Below, piece by piece: positions 31,840-43,727 of a stretch of 64,000 nt of DNA. The stretch is from Spinellus fusiger (Eukaryota > Mucoromycota > Mucoromycetes > Mucorales > Phycomycetaceae). How positions within the stretch are numbered: the stretch's first letter is position 1; each line of letters opens with the position of its first letter. The notes beneath the pieces were generated by a model, which made no database searches, had not been told where the DNA came from, and saw only the letters and a list, made by a program, of their open reading frames with translations. Position numbers and translations under genes: made by a program. The DNA is taken from NCBI GenBank assembly GCA_025094145.1, contig JALLLS010000014.1, positions 62,001 through 126,000 on the forward strand, written 5' to 3'.

Positions 31840-32842
31840 TCTCAAACTATGCCTGCTTGGCCATCTTTGTGAATACATCACTCGCTTTGCCTCGCCTATT
31901 TACTTCGAGACAGAAAGAGGCAAACAGTTCAATAATTTCGTCCGTGAACGAATCATCTTTACCAACAGACGCTCGCCCTCTCGAGATGTTGCCGTTTCCT
32001 TTGGGAAAAATTATATGTCTGTACATACCTTCCAAAGTGGATACTGGCAGGTACCAGGCTATAGTGGTTTTTTCACTGCTGGAGCCGAGATTAGGTTGAT
32101 CCAACAGTTTTGTCTCCTTGCTATTTCCCTTAAGCCTACAGATAATAACATCAGTTCAGAAAGTATTGCTGTTGGTCTGACTGGCTTATTTTCCCTCTCT
32201 TCTGATGTCTTGACTGCTTTTGATAAGACGATTGCCATTGATAAGAATACTATTGCTATTGTGCTATACAATTTCTAACTTGCCTCTGGCCAAAGCCAGA
32301 TAAACCCACAACCTTTCCTCTCTTTCTGCCTTGGGACTTAAGGATAATATTAGAAACAACGTTATCTTTTCTTTGAGCACCAGTGTTAAGGTGAACTATG
32401 ATGGTGTAGTTGTTGTAGAGATAGTTGACATTCAGTCAATGAATGGCTATACAGTTCTCAATGTAAGTGAGTTTGGTTCTATTTTATGGACAATGACCAC
32501 TAGAGTTAATTCAGTGTGTTCTATAATAAATATTTCCCAAGCAGTGTTATACTGCAAATACTGTGGGCTTATAGTTAACACATTATGTTAAACAATAAAT
32601 GCAGTAACTGAGTTGTAATTCTGGGGTGACTCTTGCTCTATCTCTTGTCTTTACAGCCAATTCTATACTTTATAATTGCAAAGTCAGTAGCCAATGCTAA
32701 AACAGGCAAGTAGAGTTTGAAATATCCCATTTAGACAGCGAAAAGGTCTTTTAAAACACATTAGCCAATCATAAAAACATTGCGATTTTATTCTCTATGC
32801 TTTTATATTTATATATATATCCCAATGATCTTTGGGTGTGTA
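31840..32842 (+). mobile_element. TACACACC TIR element, copy 3, with unknown ORF segments
   Basis: The right end is GATCTTTGGGTGTGTA at 32842 (inverted TIR). Coding-like segments on the plus strand are 31890-32277 (FVRERIIFTNRR, FGKNYMSVHTFQSGYWQVPG, then SLSSDVLTAFDKTIAIDK) and 32331-32591 (NNVIFSLSTSVKVNYDGVVV, VDIQSMNGYTVLNVSEFGSI). The second segment is shared with 27756-28022. The left end is not found. I do not recognise the protein; transposon cargo or a captured gene are both possible. Confidence 0.5.
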
Positions 32843-34186
32843 TTCTCAACTATTCTCACCTATTCTTACTTTATTGAGTGCATGTGATGTCTGGTTTATT
32901 CTTTTCATGTTTAGTCCAGGATTCTTTCTTCAACTCAGCTCATCATGACAGGATTTCTCATGTCGGACGTCAGGTTGGTGCAAATATCAGAAGAATAGAG
33001 TTTAGGATACATTCACTCTCAAGCCATTGGCCAATGGATCTGACATTGATAAAATGACCGATGCTAGTACTAGGGCTTTTCTATCTGTTTTAGTTTATTT
33101 TGATTTACGTTGAAATAGTAATTATGCTGATAAAATTCTATTTGGGTGTTCATTTCTGTCCTCCTCCAAAAAAAAAAGGAGGAAATAGAAATAGAAATAG
33201 AAATAGAAATAGAAATAGAAATATAGATTGATATTTTCTATAGGCTGTCATTGATCCAGTTCAATTGTAGTTTACAAACTAATCTCTCTACTTTCTATAC
33301 TCTATTTTGTTATCTTAAACAAACGAACAAAGAGGGGGGGGCAGGCCTCATTCAGGGAAAGTGGCCAAAGCGCATATGAAATGAAATAAAGGAAAACAGG
33401 GAGAGGAGTGAATTCATTACAGAGAACTTGGCGTGATAAAAGAAAAACAGGGACAAAGAAGAGATGCTGAGAAGAAAGAAAAAAAAAGGCGGTGAAATTG
33501 CAATCTATTGAAGTTTAAGGACTGTAACACTGTATAAAAAACAATAAATTACATTGATTGAACTCATCAATAAGTAGAATAGATCTATAGCTATTGACTT
33601 TTAAAGAAATAGATATAGATATAGCTCTACATGAGGTTAGACATGAGGTTAGACATGCGTCTCATCCTAGCCAGACATCAGCAAAAGAAGGAAGAGAGAG
33701 AGAGAGAAGTATACGCCAACAAACTCAAATCAATGACTGACCTACTAATCCATCCTCCAGTTCATTTCCCCCTGACACAATAGCCACTCAACAAACAAGG
33801 TGTGGGCGTATCAACAATCCCTCCCTGTGTTCATGGCCGGGTGTGTTGTTTGATTCTGTACATGTCGACACCTATCAATAACTAGACCATGCATCCTCGC
33901 ACAAGGGGGAAAAGACACAGTGGGGACTACAGCTGCACACTATCAAATGTCCGTTCAACAAGACACCATCCTCACCCCCAAGACAAGAACTGCGTGGTCT
34001 CCCTAAAGTGTTTATGTCTTGGCATACCACCCAAAGTCATTCATTGAAAGTAGCATCCTGTCGACTATGAAGATAAAAATGGGATTGTGGTCGTCTCTTT
34101 ATTGTGGATGTGGTTGCTATAATGAAAGAATAATCTCTTGGTGTGTAGCATGTGCTAAAAACATGACATCTACCTCGAATGAACTA
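32843..34186. other. Intergenic, simple repeats only
   Basis: Includes a (GAAATA)n microsatellite at about 33179-33223 and a poly-purine region at 33325-33490. A 65-codon ORF at 34019 shows no family signature. Confidence 0.5.
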
Positions 34187-35090
34187 TACACACCAGGAGA
34201 TTTCTATGATATTTAAGGTTATTATCGCTGTCCTAATATTGAGTGCCTTTCTGATTGGCCTACCATGGGTCTCAGTTCAAACAGTCTAATGAGTGTTTTC
34301 TCAGTCTAATTGAGCCGAGAATAAGTGTGTATTGTTGAGCCATAAACAAGTCTTGGGTTTTAGCCCTGAAGAATCACCATGGCCAACATAAAAGGTAATG
34401 ATATAATTACCACAGCACTAATGTATTCTGAGTCTGATACTAATATGTATTTCTATCATAATGTATTATCTACATGCTCCTTCATTCTTAGTTTTCCTTT
34501 TGATAGGCTGTGATGGCAAATAAATCCAAAGTCATTTATTTTTTATATATAAAATAAAAAGACACACTTGCATTAGAGACAGTGTGTGTAGTCTCTCCTA
34601 GGAATGACAACGAGTGCACAGTGGTTAGGACTCAAGGGAATATTATTCTTCATAGGGACCTAATCTTCACCCACTCCTTGCTCTATTGATATTCAGTCCA
34701 ATCCAATTCTTCATGATAAATAACTATGACTACTACTTCTGTGGAGAGAGGGTCTTTTTCTCTGCTCAATAAAACATACAGCCTATGACCTCTCCCCCTC
34801 CCCATCTCCAAATAAAAATAGATATAAAAATAGATATAATAATAGATAACATGAGCCAATCATTTATTGTTAGAAGGCCTCAAATATAAATTATTCATTT
34901 TTATAAATTGTCTATTTATTGTGTCTATTTATTGTGTCTAAAATAAAAATAAATAAAATCTTATTTCATCATCAGCGAGATGGTTTTGAAAACTATACCG
35001 TGTAGCCTTCACTCTAAATAAGGGGACAAACGATCCCAACACAGCGATGTAGACTACCATTTTACAGTCAGAAGAGTCTCCTGGTGTGTA
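34187..35090. mobile_element. Possible non-autonomous TIR element (MITE-like)
   Basis: Left end TACACACCAGGAGATTTC and right end GTCTCCTGGTGTGTA are inverted, about 904 bp apart, and begin and end with TA as in Tc1-type insertion. The interior is AT-rich with no coding signal. The inverted match is only about 14 bp, so the assignment rests on similarity to the other family ends. Confidence 0.4.
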
Positions 35091-35292
35091 ACAGGTATAT
35101 GATCATTTACGCATGAATTACTGAGGAGACATGTACAAATAGTAAGATAACAGAAGCTACAATACTACTTACGGAAATCAATAGAGGTTCAATTAGGTTA
35201 TAATTCACCTAATGAAGAAAGAGATCCAAAAGATCACTCAACATCCGCTTTCTTTAAAGTTCATAGAACTCTCTCGGCTGTAGAGGTGCCTA

Positions 35293-35365
35293 ACTATAAA
35301 TACCAGTACAGAAATGAGCCATTAGAGTTTTTTTTTTTTACTTTCTTATAACATTCACACCACAA
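35293..35365 (+). promoter_or_regulatory. Core promoter and 5' leader of the secreted-protein gene
   Basis: CTATAAATACC at about 35293, then a T-tract and the short leader CATTCACACCACAA before the ATG at 35366. TATA to ATG distance is about 70 bp. Confidence 0.6.
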
Positions 35366-35758
35366 ATGAAATTCTTAGTATTAGCTCTGACGTCCATTGC
35401 TGCAGTATCAGCAGCCTCTTTGAACGTCCCCACCTCATCCATCACTGTTTCCAAGAATGGCACTTTGGTCTCCAGCAGTATTGACTGCAAGTGTACAATG
35501 ACACCTGCTGATAAGAACGGTGAGGACAGCACCGACTGCCTCTGCTACAACAAAAAGAGCGGAAAAGAAGACACCACCCATCAGTGCGAGATTGTCTTGG
35601 GTAAGTGATAATGACTCATCCTATCTCTTCTCTTTACTCATGGAATGATTCTATATTTAGATGCTATCTTCTCATTCTGCACAAGACACCATAACGTCAG
35701 AAGTGAATGGTCACATTGTGTCCAGGACAGATGTGTTTACAAACCTCTCAAGCACTAA
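35366..35758 (+). CDS. Small secreted cysteine-rich protein
   Basis: Exons 35366-35600 and 35661-35758, with a GTAAGT...TTTAG intron of 60 nt, encode 110 aa. Residues 1-17 are a signal peptide (MKFLVLALTSIAAVSA). The mature part has exactly eight cysteines in the order CxC, CxC, C, C, C, C, enough for four disulphides, and ends in a basic tail (RCVYKPLKH). Without the splice only five of the eight cysteines are encoded, which supports the gene model. Size, secretion signal and even cysteine count fit a secreted fungal protein or effector-like protein. I know no matching family. TATA-driven and isolated between repeats and PMA1. Confidence 0.78.
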
Positions 35759-35956
35759 TGAAGTTCATGCAACATCCTTTTCTTCCTTGCTCATAGTCCT
35801 TCCTTTGTTCTCTTTCTGTTTGTTTGTTTGTTTGTTTTCATCCTTTGTTCTCTTGTGTCTTGTGTCTTTTTCTAGTGTAAAGAGAATAATCAATAAATCA
35901 GAGTGTATTATTAAGACCAATTCATAGAAAACCTTATGCTTATATATCTATACTTG

Positions 35957-36012
35957 TGATTATCATTTGGAATTATCACTTGGAATTATCACTTGGAATT
36001 ATCACTTGGACT
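35957..36012 (+). repeat. 13-bp tandem repeat
   Basis: Four tandem units of about AATTATCACTTGG, downstream of the secreted-protein gene. No further function seen. Confidence 0.8.
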
Positions 36013-36101
36013 AATGTATTTATATTTATAAAAAATAACAACGCAAATCACCACTTCCTGACAGTGCTTGTTTATGTATAAAACTACTCATGGCTCCAAA
36101 C

Positions 36102-39100
36102 TCAATACGATCTAAGAGAAGTAATGGACTCTCTTTGATGGGCTCTATCATATCCCATACGAGAAGGAGGCTCTTTTTGCTGCTGTTGGAACTTTTGTGC
36201 GCGGCCCTTAGGCACTCTGCCTGTTCTCTTCCGGAGCCTCTGGTTCCACACACGAATCGTAAGCACTTTAAAGGCATCCACCACCACAAAAGTGCCTATA
36301 GATATCGCCATAATGATCAAACCACGAGGCCATCCAATAGGATCTACAGAGGGCACCTGTCCAAACACACCATAGACAGACAGCACCAGTGCAATAAACT
36401 GTGTGCCCAAGACAACGACAGTGAATGGCCAAGAGGGGATGTTCTTCCAGAAGAATGTCTCGATACGGGTGGAGAAGATGACAAAATGGGGTGCTAGCTT
36501 TATAAGACACGCAGTATGCTCACCCTCTCACCTTAACTTACCGGAAGAAATATGTAAGTACATGATGGTATAGAGCTCGCCTGGTGTGACATGAAATACA
36601 TTGCGAAAGATGTAGAAATGGGCAAAGGAAAACACACAGAGAACAATGGACAAAACACATGAGAGGACAAGCAGGAGGCCTAACTGCCACATGTCTGGAG
36701 AAGGAGAGATGCTGACATTGTCTACTGCCATGATCAAAGTGGCAGCATCGTTCAATACTGAGATCAGAATAAGGAAGATGGGCGGCATCTGCCAGTTCTC
36801 AGCCAGGGTTATAACAAAGAAGAAAATCAGAAAGTGGATGGTGGAAGTGATTCTGTACAGTGCATAGGAGCGCAGGCGTTGGAAGATGATACGGGAGATC
36901 TTGACGCCATCAATGATAGTGGCCAGACCAGGTGTCATAAGAATAATATCAGAGGCTGATCTGGCGGCATCTGTACTGCCATGAACAGCAATACCAACAT
37001 TTGCCTAATGGAACAATACAATACCAAGTATGAAAATATAAACTAAAATATAAAATATAAAATATAAAATATAAAATATAAAATATAAAAAGAACAAGCA
37101 CAAGCACACTCTTCTTGTGTTTACCTTTTTGAGAGCTGCAGCATCATTCACACCATCTCCTGTCATGGCTACAAAGTTACCCAAGCCCTGTAGCAGCTCC
37201 ACCACTCTATACTTGTGTTCTATACACAATAGACACCCCATAAGTATATACAGCTGAATCTGCACCAGACTCTGCACTTGCCTGGAATCACACGGGCAAA
37301 CCCATCCACACTAGCACACTGTTCTGCCACTTGTGTATCTGACTTGGCAGGATCCACCAAATGATCTGCGTCCATAATCATCTGCCCCATCCCTAACCGA
37401 CCCGCCACTTCTCTCGCGATACTTATCTGGTCGCCTGTGATCATCTTCACAGTAATACCATACTTTGCACACTCCCGAATGGTCTCGGCAGAATCATGAC
37501 GAGGAGGATCAATCAGACTCAACATGCCCACCAACTCCCACTGTCTGTTTCCACCTCCTGTCGTACGTGCAATTCCCAAAGAACGAAGACCTCGGGTCGC
37601 TAATTCATCCACCTTTGCCTCAGCCTCCTTGTCCCCACCCACCAGGGCAAGAATGACCTGGGGTGCTCCCTTGGCTACTCTAAAGGTCTGCTGTGTATCC
37701 AACTGCTCTATACTGGCCTGCGACAGTTTATCAGAAGGATTAAAGGGCATAAAGGAAGTAACGCGGTAGTTGGGATGGCCCACTTCTTCAGAAATGATCT
37801 GGAGATTCCCTTTCTTTGCTGCTGCACGCACAGCCACTTCAATGGGATCGTGTGTGGCTGGTTCACTGGAGAGATACGAGTACAGGAGAATGTCGTTCTC
37901 TGTAAACGGAGCTTTGAGGTAGGGCTTATCAAAGCTGAGTTCATTCAGAGTGAGGGTGCCTGTCTTGTCGCTGCAGAGAATAGACACGGACGCCAGCTCC
38001 TCCACAGCCGTCAGACGCTTGATAATGACTTGGTGCTTGGCCAACTGCTTGGCACCAATGGCCATAGTCACACTCATGACGGTAGGAAGTCCTACAGGAA
38101 TCCTGTTGGATAAAGATCAGTTGATGGGATCCATGTCGATTGTTACTTACGCAGCAATCGTAAGCACAACCATCTCATTCAATGCCTTGAGGACATGTTC
38201 TCCAGTGACCACGCCTTCCTTGATCTTCTGCTCCACTATATCATAGACAAAGATAACAGACACAAGCACCACCGAGACAATGATCAAGAAGTTTCCAATA
38301 TAATTAATGACCTTTTGGAAATGTCCTGCATCTGTAGTGATCGTCAACAAACTGGCTGTCTTTCCAATGAAAGTGTGATGTCCTGTCCGCACCACCACTG
38401 CCAGCTGCTGTCCCTGCTTCACCACACAAGAAGAGTACACCAAATCCCCGGGCCTCTTCTTGATGGGCAGGGACTCTCCTGTCAATGCACTCTGGTCTAC
38501 TTGCAACACCGACTCTACTGCCTCACCCGTTGAGCCAAGCCCAAGGAGACGGGCATCGGCAGGAATAATGTCACCCAGACGCAGGACAATCACATCACCC
38601 ACAACAAGATCACTGGCCTCCACCTCTATCAATCGGCCAGAGCGCCAGCACCTTGATTTCAGGGCAAGGCTGTGTTTCAAGGAGTCCACTGCAGAATCTG
38701 CTCTTGACTCCTCGACATAGCCAATGACTGCATTGATGATCAGCATGGCAAGAATAATACCGAAATCCACCCAATCCTTGGTGATGGCCGTCAGCACGAC
38801 GGATATCTCCATAAGATAGGCAATTGCACCACTGACTATAGCCACCAAAGAGCCATATCCATAGACAAACAAGTAAATAGAGAGAAAGAGAGAAAGAGAG
38901 AAAGAGAGAAAGAGAGAATATTTACAAAAAGACAGAAAGTGCAGGAATTTGTTTCTCTTCTTTTCCTCGAGCTCATTCCTTCCAAACTGCTTTCTTCGCT
39001 CTTCCACTTGTGTCTCTTCGAGGCCATGAGTGGGTGGTGTCTGTAGGAACTGTTCATAGTAGGGCGGGACCTGGTCTACCCATGACGCTGTGGTGGTGGT

Positions 39101-39157
39101 GGTGGTGGGTCTGTGTGGGTGGTGAGAAGCAGTAAGAGGGACGTCTTCTTCATTCAT
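36102..39157 (-). CDS. PMA1: Plasma-membrane H+-ATPase (P3A-type P-type ATPase)
   Basis: Six exons (38926-39157, 38151-38835, 37282-38102, 37125-37219, 36542-37004, 36102-36493) give 895 codons plus TGA, the usual length for fungal Pma1. It pumps protons out of the cell and sets membrane potential. Visible motifs: actuator TGES near residue 196, phosphorylation site CSDKTGTLT near residue 350, [12 protein letters not shown], hinge [14 protein letters not shown] near residue 600, and ten predicted membrane segments. The short C-terminus is rich in Arg/Ser ([10 protein letters not shown]), where the fungal enzyme is regulated by phosphorylation. Intron 1 holds a GAGAAA microsatellite, intron 4 an AT-repeat, and intron 3 uses a GC donor (GCAAGT). 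It is divergent from the PP4 gene. Confidence is high; the exact N-terminal splice is less certain. Confidence 0.95.
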
Positions 39158-39548
39158 TGCGCTATGGATAAGTGGATAGAAGTGACTGTGTATCTAGAGA
39201 AGCAAGAAGTGACACCAAGAGAACGAATGAACCACCTTAGTAATGGTCTCTAATGACACAACTGTTCACTCTACCGTCAATCTTTTTTTTTATTTTATTT
39301 TTTATTCAATTCTTTTTCTTTCTTTTTGTCTAGTAAACACACCGCAACTGGTGGAAGAGAAAGAGGAGAGGGAGGAAGAGGGAAGAGTAAGAAAATAGAC
39401 AAGGGAAAGAGCCAAATGAAATCCTTGGCTGGTGCTGGGTGGGCACTGGTCTTCGGAGCCTCAATCATAAAAAAGAGAGACAGACAGACAGGAAGAAACA
39501 AAAATAGAGCCAGTTGCTCTTCCCCGCTGTGTTGTACGCTTCTTGACC
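39158..39548. promoter_or_regulatory. Divergent promoter region between PMA1 and the PP4 gene
   Basis: 391 bp between the two start codons, containing a T-rich run at about 39281-39310 and a GA-rich tract at 39356-39410. ORFs on either strand here are short and overlap the PP4 first exon, so they are not genes. No clear TATA seen. Confidence 0.45.
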
Positions 39549-40876
39549 ATGGGACAGCTTGATAGGTAGCACCTTCAACTGCATTTAAGCGGGCAATGAG
39601 CCCATTTAACGCATAACTGAGATCGCCCATGCTGCTAGACAACTTGATCAATTGCGACGAGGCGAGATAATCTCTGAACAAGAAGTCAAAGAACTATGCA
39701 ACAAAGCAAAGGAGATCCTGATGGAGGAAAGCAATGTTCAGAGAGTGGATGCCCCAGTGACGGTGAGATGATATAAAGGACGTCGCTCATGGCCTTGTTT
39801 AGATCTGCGGCGACATACACGGTCAGGATGAGTGGATGGACTAGCAGAAAGTACTAACATGTATACTGATAAAGGTCAATTTTATGACTTGAAGGAACTG
39901 TTTAGAGTGGGTGGGGAGTGTCCAGACACCAAATATTTATTCATGGGTAAGTCACTACACTCCAAAGTGAGGTGTCCTCAAAATGGAACGTTAGGTGATT
40001 TTGTGGACCGTGGCTTGTACTCTGTGGAGACCTTTCTTTTGTTATTGGCACTCAAAGTGCGATACCCTGAACGCATTACCTTGATTCGTGGAAATCACGA
40101 GAGTCGGCAGATTACCCAGGTCTACGGATTCTATGAAGAGTGTCTACGCAAGTTTGGATCTGCCAATGTCTGGCGTTATTGCTGTGAAATATTTGACTAT
40201 CTGAGCCTGAGTGCTATTATTGATGATAAAATATTCTGTGTGCATGGAGGTCTGTCTCCCATCATCAACACCCTGGATCAGGTAAATAGACTGTAAAGTA
40301 GAGTTCATTTATTCTTTTTTGCTGTATTAGATAAGAACCATTGATAGAAAACAAGAGGTGCCTCATGATGGCGCCATGTGTGATTTGCTATGGTCAGACC
40401 CAGAAGGTAGAATGCCAGTGGGTAAATGAGTGACTCATCTCGCATTAGAAATCGACGGCTGGGGTTACAGCCCGCGTGGTGCAGGGTATCTATTTGGAGG
40501 AGATGTTGTTCAAGGTGTAAGGACTTGGCAGGACAGGGGATGATGGAGAAGCTGACTTGTGATAGTTTCTGCAAACAAATGGTCTTGAACTAATTGCTCG
40601 AGCGCACCAGCTGGTCATGGAAGGCTACAAGCTTATGTTTAAGGATACTATTGTTACTGTATGGTCTGCACCCAACTACTGTTACAGGTAATCCTTCTTG
40701 ATAGCATAGCAACAGAGAGTCCTCACCCAACACATCATCCTAGGTGTGGAAATGTTGCAGCAATACTCAAACTAGATGACTATCTCAACAAAGAGTACAA
40801 GATGTTTGAGGCAGCACCTCAGCAGGACTTCCGAGGACTGCCTATTAAAAAGCCAGTGCCAGACTACTTTCTTTAA
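39549..40876 (+). CDS. Serine/threonine protein phosphatase 4 catalytic subunit (PP4C, yeast Pph3 homologue)
   Basis: Nine exons: 39549-39565, 39639-39762, 39803-39821, 39875-39946, 39995-40281, 40331-40406, 40449-40516, 40566-40687 and 40744-40876. They join in frame to 305 aa, against about 307 for animal PP4C. Metal and catalytic motifs are complete: [42 protein letters not shown] and [11 protein letters not shown]. The C-terminus VPDYFL is the methylated tail typical of PP2A/PP4/PP6. [15 protein letters not shown] and FEAAPQQ favour PP4 over PP2A or Sit4. PP4 acts in DNA-damage recovery and microtubule control. Exons 1 and 3 are only 17 and 19 nt, and the intron before exon 4 has the branch sequence TACTAAC. 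Confidence 0.95.
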
Positions 40877-40994
40877 CTCTGTAGGGATTTTCATGTGCCG
40901 TTCTGTATGGAGAGTCCTGCATTTGATAACAAGAGGGCATACATACACGCATAGATGTCGATATTTCTTTTTTTTTTATAAGTAAATCCGGTAG

Positions 40995-41085
40995 TACTAT
41001 CACATTATTATTATTATTACTATTGTTATTACTATTGTTATTATTATTATTACTGTTATTGTTATTGTTGTTGTTATTACTGCTC
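40995..41085 (+). repeat. (ATT/GTT)n trinucleotide microsatellite
   Basis: About 90 bp of imperfect ATT, ACT and GTT triplets just downstream of the PP4 gene, followed to 41696 by AT-rich DNA with no gene recognised. Confidence 0.85.
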
Positions 41086-41696
41086 TATCAAAAGAGTAGA
41101 TGTGTTGGATGTAATGAGTGGTAGACATGGGTCGTAGGATATACTCTTGAGGACACACCTAGAGCTCTAGCTATAGCTCTATACACTAGAGGACTATACA
41201 CTAGAAGAATGTATCTCTTTTATTTACTTATTTAAATAAGGAGAATATTTGTTCTCTAATCAGAGGGTAGGTAGGTACAAATATCTCTTTGTTGATCAAG
41301 CCATCTTTTGTAGTGTGTCTCAAGCATTCATCAATCCTCATTTGTCTTGTAAGTAACTTTGCACTTTTATAGATATTATGTAATACAGCGATCTTTCACA
41401 ATAGATTCCGATACACTCAATCCATAATGAATGCAAATCCCTCTTGTTGTATTATGGCATAGATAATCTAATAAACTCAATAAATACAAGGTATATTGTA
41501 TCCTCTTCTTATTAATAGTATTGTCTATGTATAACTAAGAGTTCAATAAGAATACCCACCTATTTCTCAACGTAAAGGTTACACGGAAGAGGAAGAACAA
41601 TTCTATACTTCTTTACAAATTCCAAGGTGAGGCGTGTAGTATATAGGTTTGTGTGATAAATGAATAAGAAGGTAGAAATATACTGTAAGTAAAGGG

Positions 41697-42669
41697 TTAT
41701 CAGCGATAATGGAGGCTTGTTAGGTTTGGGTAATAAAAGGGAGATAGTCTCTTCAAATGAATTGACTATTAAAAACAAAATAAAGTAATCTATACTCACA
41801 AGTGAATGCAAAAGAGAAAGGTATATAGTAGGATACAAGTAATGAAATAACAGTGAACAACAAGTTCACAAAAGAAAACAGTGCAATCAAGACTACGCAG
41901 AGAATTGATTTGCACAAGAAACAGAAATACAACGGATAGTTCACAAGTAACTTCAACAGAATGTTATACTTGTCTCAGAAAGATCCAATTGAAACGGAAG
42001 AATAAGATAACAAAAAGAATAAAGAAAATATTCAAAATGAAATATCACAATAGAATTTCACAATCTTTATTAGACAATAAAAATAATGGTATTTATACTA
42101 ATAATGATATGAGATAAAATATATATGAAGTCAATTCATATAAGCGCATGGTAGAGCATAGTGATGGATAATTACATAAACAATTACACCATTATGTGGC
42201 TCAGAATAAAAATGGGAAAAAAATAGGTGGGAAAAATAATAGGATAAGAAAATGGAAAAGATACTGTATTATTATTGCTGACTCATTGATGGTACATTTT
42301 TTAATAGACTATCCCAGTGGATATTAGTCCAAGAAAACAATAGAGAAAACAATAGAGAAAACAAGGTTTGATAATGCAACATTACTATATTTATGGTAAT
42401 TGTAAAAAGAATAGCAATTGAGAATGTAGATACTCAAAACAAAACAATAAGAGACGTAGTGCAAAAGAGAAATACGATTATCCAAAAAGGAAAAGAGAAG
42501 ACACACTGAAAAAAGAAAGAAAGAGAAAAAGAAATTCGAGGACTCAATGTCCTTCCCCGGACAGGCAGAAGATCTCGGAACACACCATGGTTCGGGACCG
42601 AACAAAAGATAGTACGGCCCGTTCCTGGTTCTTAGTGGCTAAGGTCTCGAATTCACATACATATAGTAT
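41697..42669 (-). repeat. Long LTR-like repeat abutting tRNA-Arg (TCT)
   Basis: Homologous along its length to 20940-21851: shared blocks include GTGAACAACAAGTTCACAA, AAGATCCAATTGAAAC, TATTTATACTAATA (minus TATA) and CATGGTTCGG-ACCGAACAAAAGA near the tRNA. It ends about 12 bp before the tRNA. The two copies are old and differ by many substitutions and small indels. Confidence 0.6.
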
Positions 42670-42680
42670 GAAGAGTATAA

Positions 42681-42754
42681 GCCCCCGTGGCGTAATTGGA
42701 TAACGCTTCAGACTTCTAATCTGAGGATTGCGGGTTCGACCCCCGTCGGGGGTG
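42681..42754 (+). tRNA. tRNA-Arg (TCT)
   Basis: 74 nt. Acceptor GCCCCCG/CGGGGGT (one G-T pair), anticodon loop CTTCTAA with stem CAGA/TCTG, T-arm GCGGG-TTCGACC-CCCGT, discriminator G. A- and B-box promoters present, no intron. Confidence 0.95.
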
Positions 42755-43727
42755 CATTAGCACTATCTTTTTTCACTACAAAGTAGTAGTGAAGATGTAT
42801 AGATTATATTGTTTTTATTGGAAGGCTATGAAGAGTGTCTTTAAAAATTACAAAAACCATTGTTTTACCTGTTTTTAGCCATAGGTTATATATAAATGGC
42901 CACCAGTTTTATTTCTCTTTTTATTGTGCAACTTGAGCTTTTTCTGAGAATATTATATCTTATAGGATATTTGTAATGGTGAAAGCAAAGACAACCTATA
43001 CCCCAGAAAGTACACTTGTAACCTCTTCAATTGATGGATCCCTGGGCTTTGGCATATTTTCTCCCAGGATTATGGAATTAGCTACTGCTTACACGGGGAG
43101 AGTATTAAGTCGTACTCTAGTCAGAAATACTAATACAAGACAGTCATTAGAGTGAAAAAAAAAAGTTCTTTACTGACTTTCCCAAATAGTATATCTTAAT
43201 TCCATTGAATATCTTGGAGCATAACTCAAAAAGGTCTCAAAAAGGTCTCAACGAATGATAAAACTGCTTATATTACCAGACATAAGCTAGAAATAGTTCT
43301 GATATCGAGATGAGAGAAGTATCGAGAAAAAAAAAGGGGATAGACTGTAGTAAATACCAAAGAAAAAGATTATACCAAATATGAAATGCTCTTGTCTTCA
43401 TCTATTGAACACTTAAGTCTTTTATATATCTTTATATCTTTATATATATCCAAGAAGCATAGACTACTCTTGCAATGTAGACCTATAGTATAGGAATACC
43501 ACCAACGGCATATAATCTAAAAGCTGAAAAGTATCTTTGCATCTGTGAACATCCCTGGTCAGTTATGCTAGAATAATATAAACCGAATCTTGTCTTTAGT
43601 TTATTATAGGCTATTGACTAGCTATGAGTTTCGATCCAAACACAAACACGAGCCAATGCTTTTTCAACTCTTTATTAAATATATATTTATAAAAAGAAGA
43701 TATAATATCTTCCTCAATAAATTCTAT
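42755..43727. other. Intergenic, nothing recognised
   Basis: AT-rich 970 bp between tRNA-Arg and the 3' end of eL24. It holds a TTTATATATC repeat near 43430 but no convincing ORF. Confidence 0.5.

Noticed and set aside
39295..39681. Minus ORF of 128 codons and plus ORF at 39326-39562
   Set aside because: They overlap the PP4 first exons and its promoter; sequence is simple-repeat derived.
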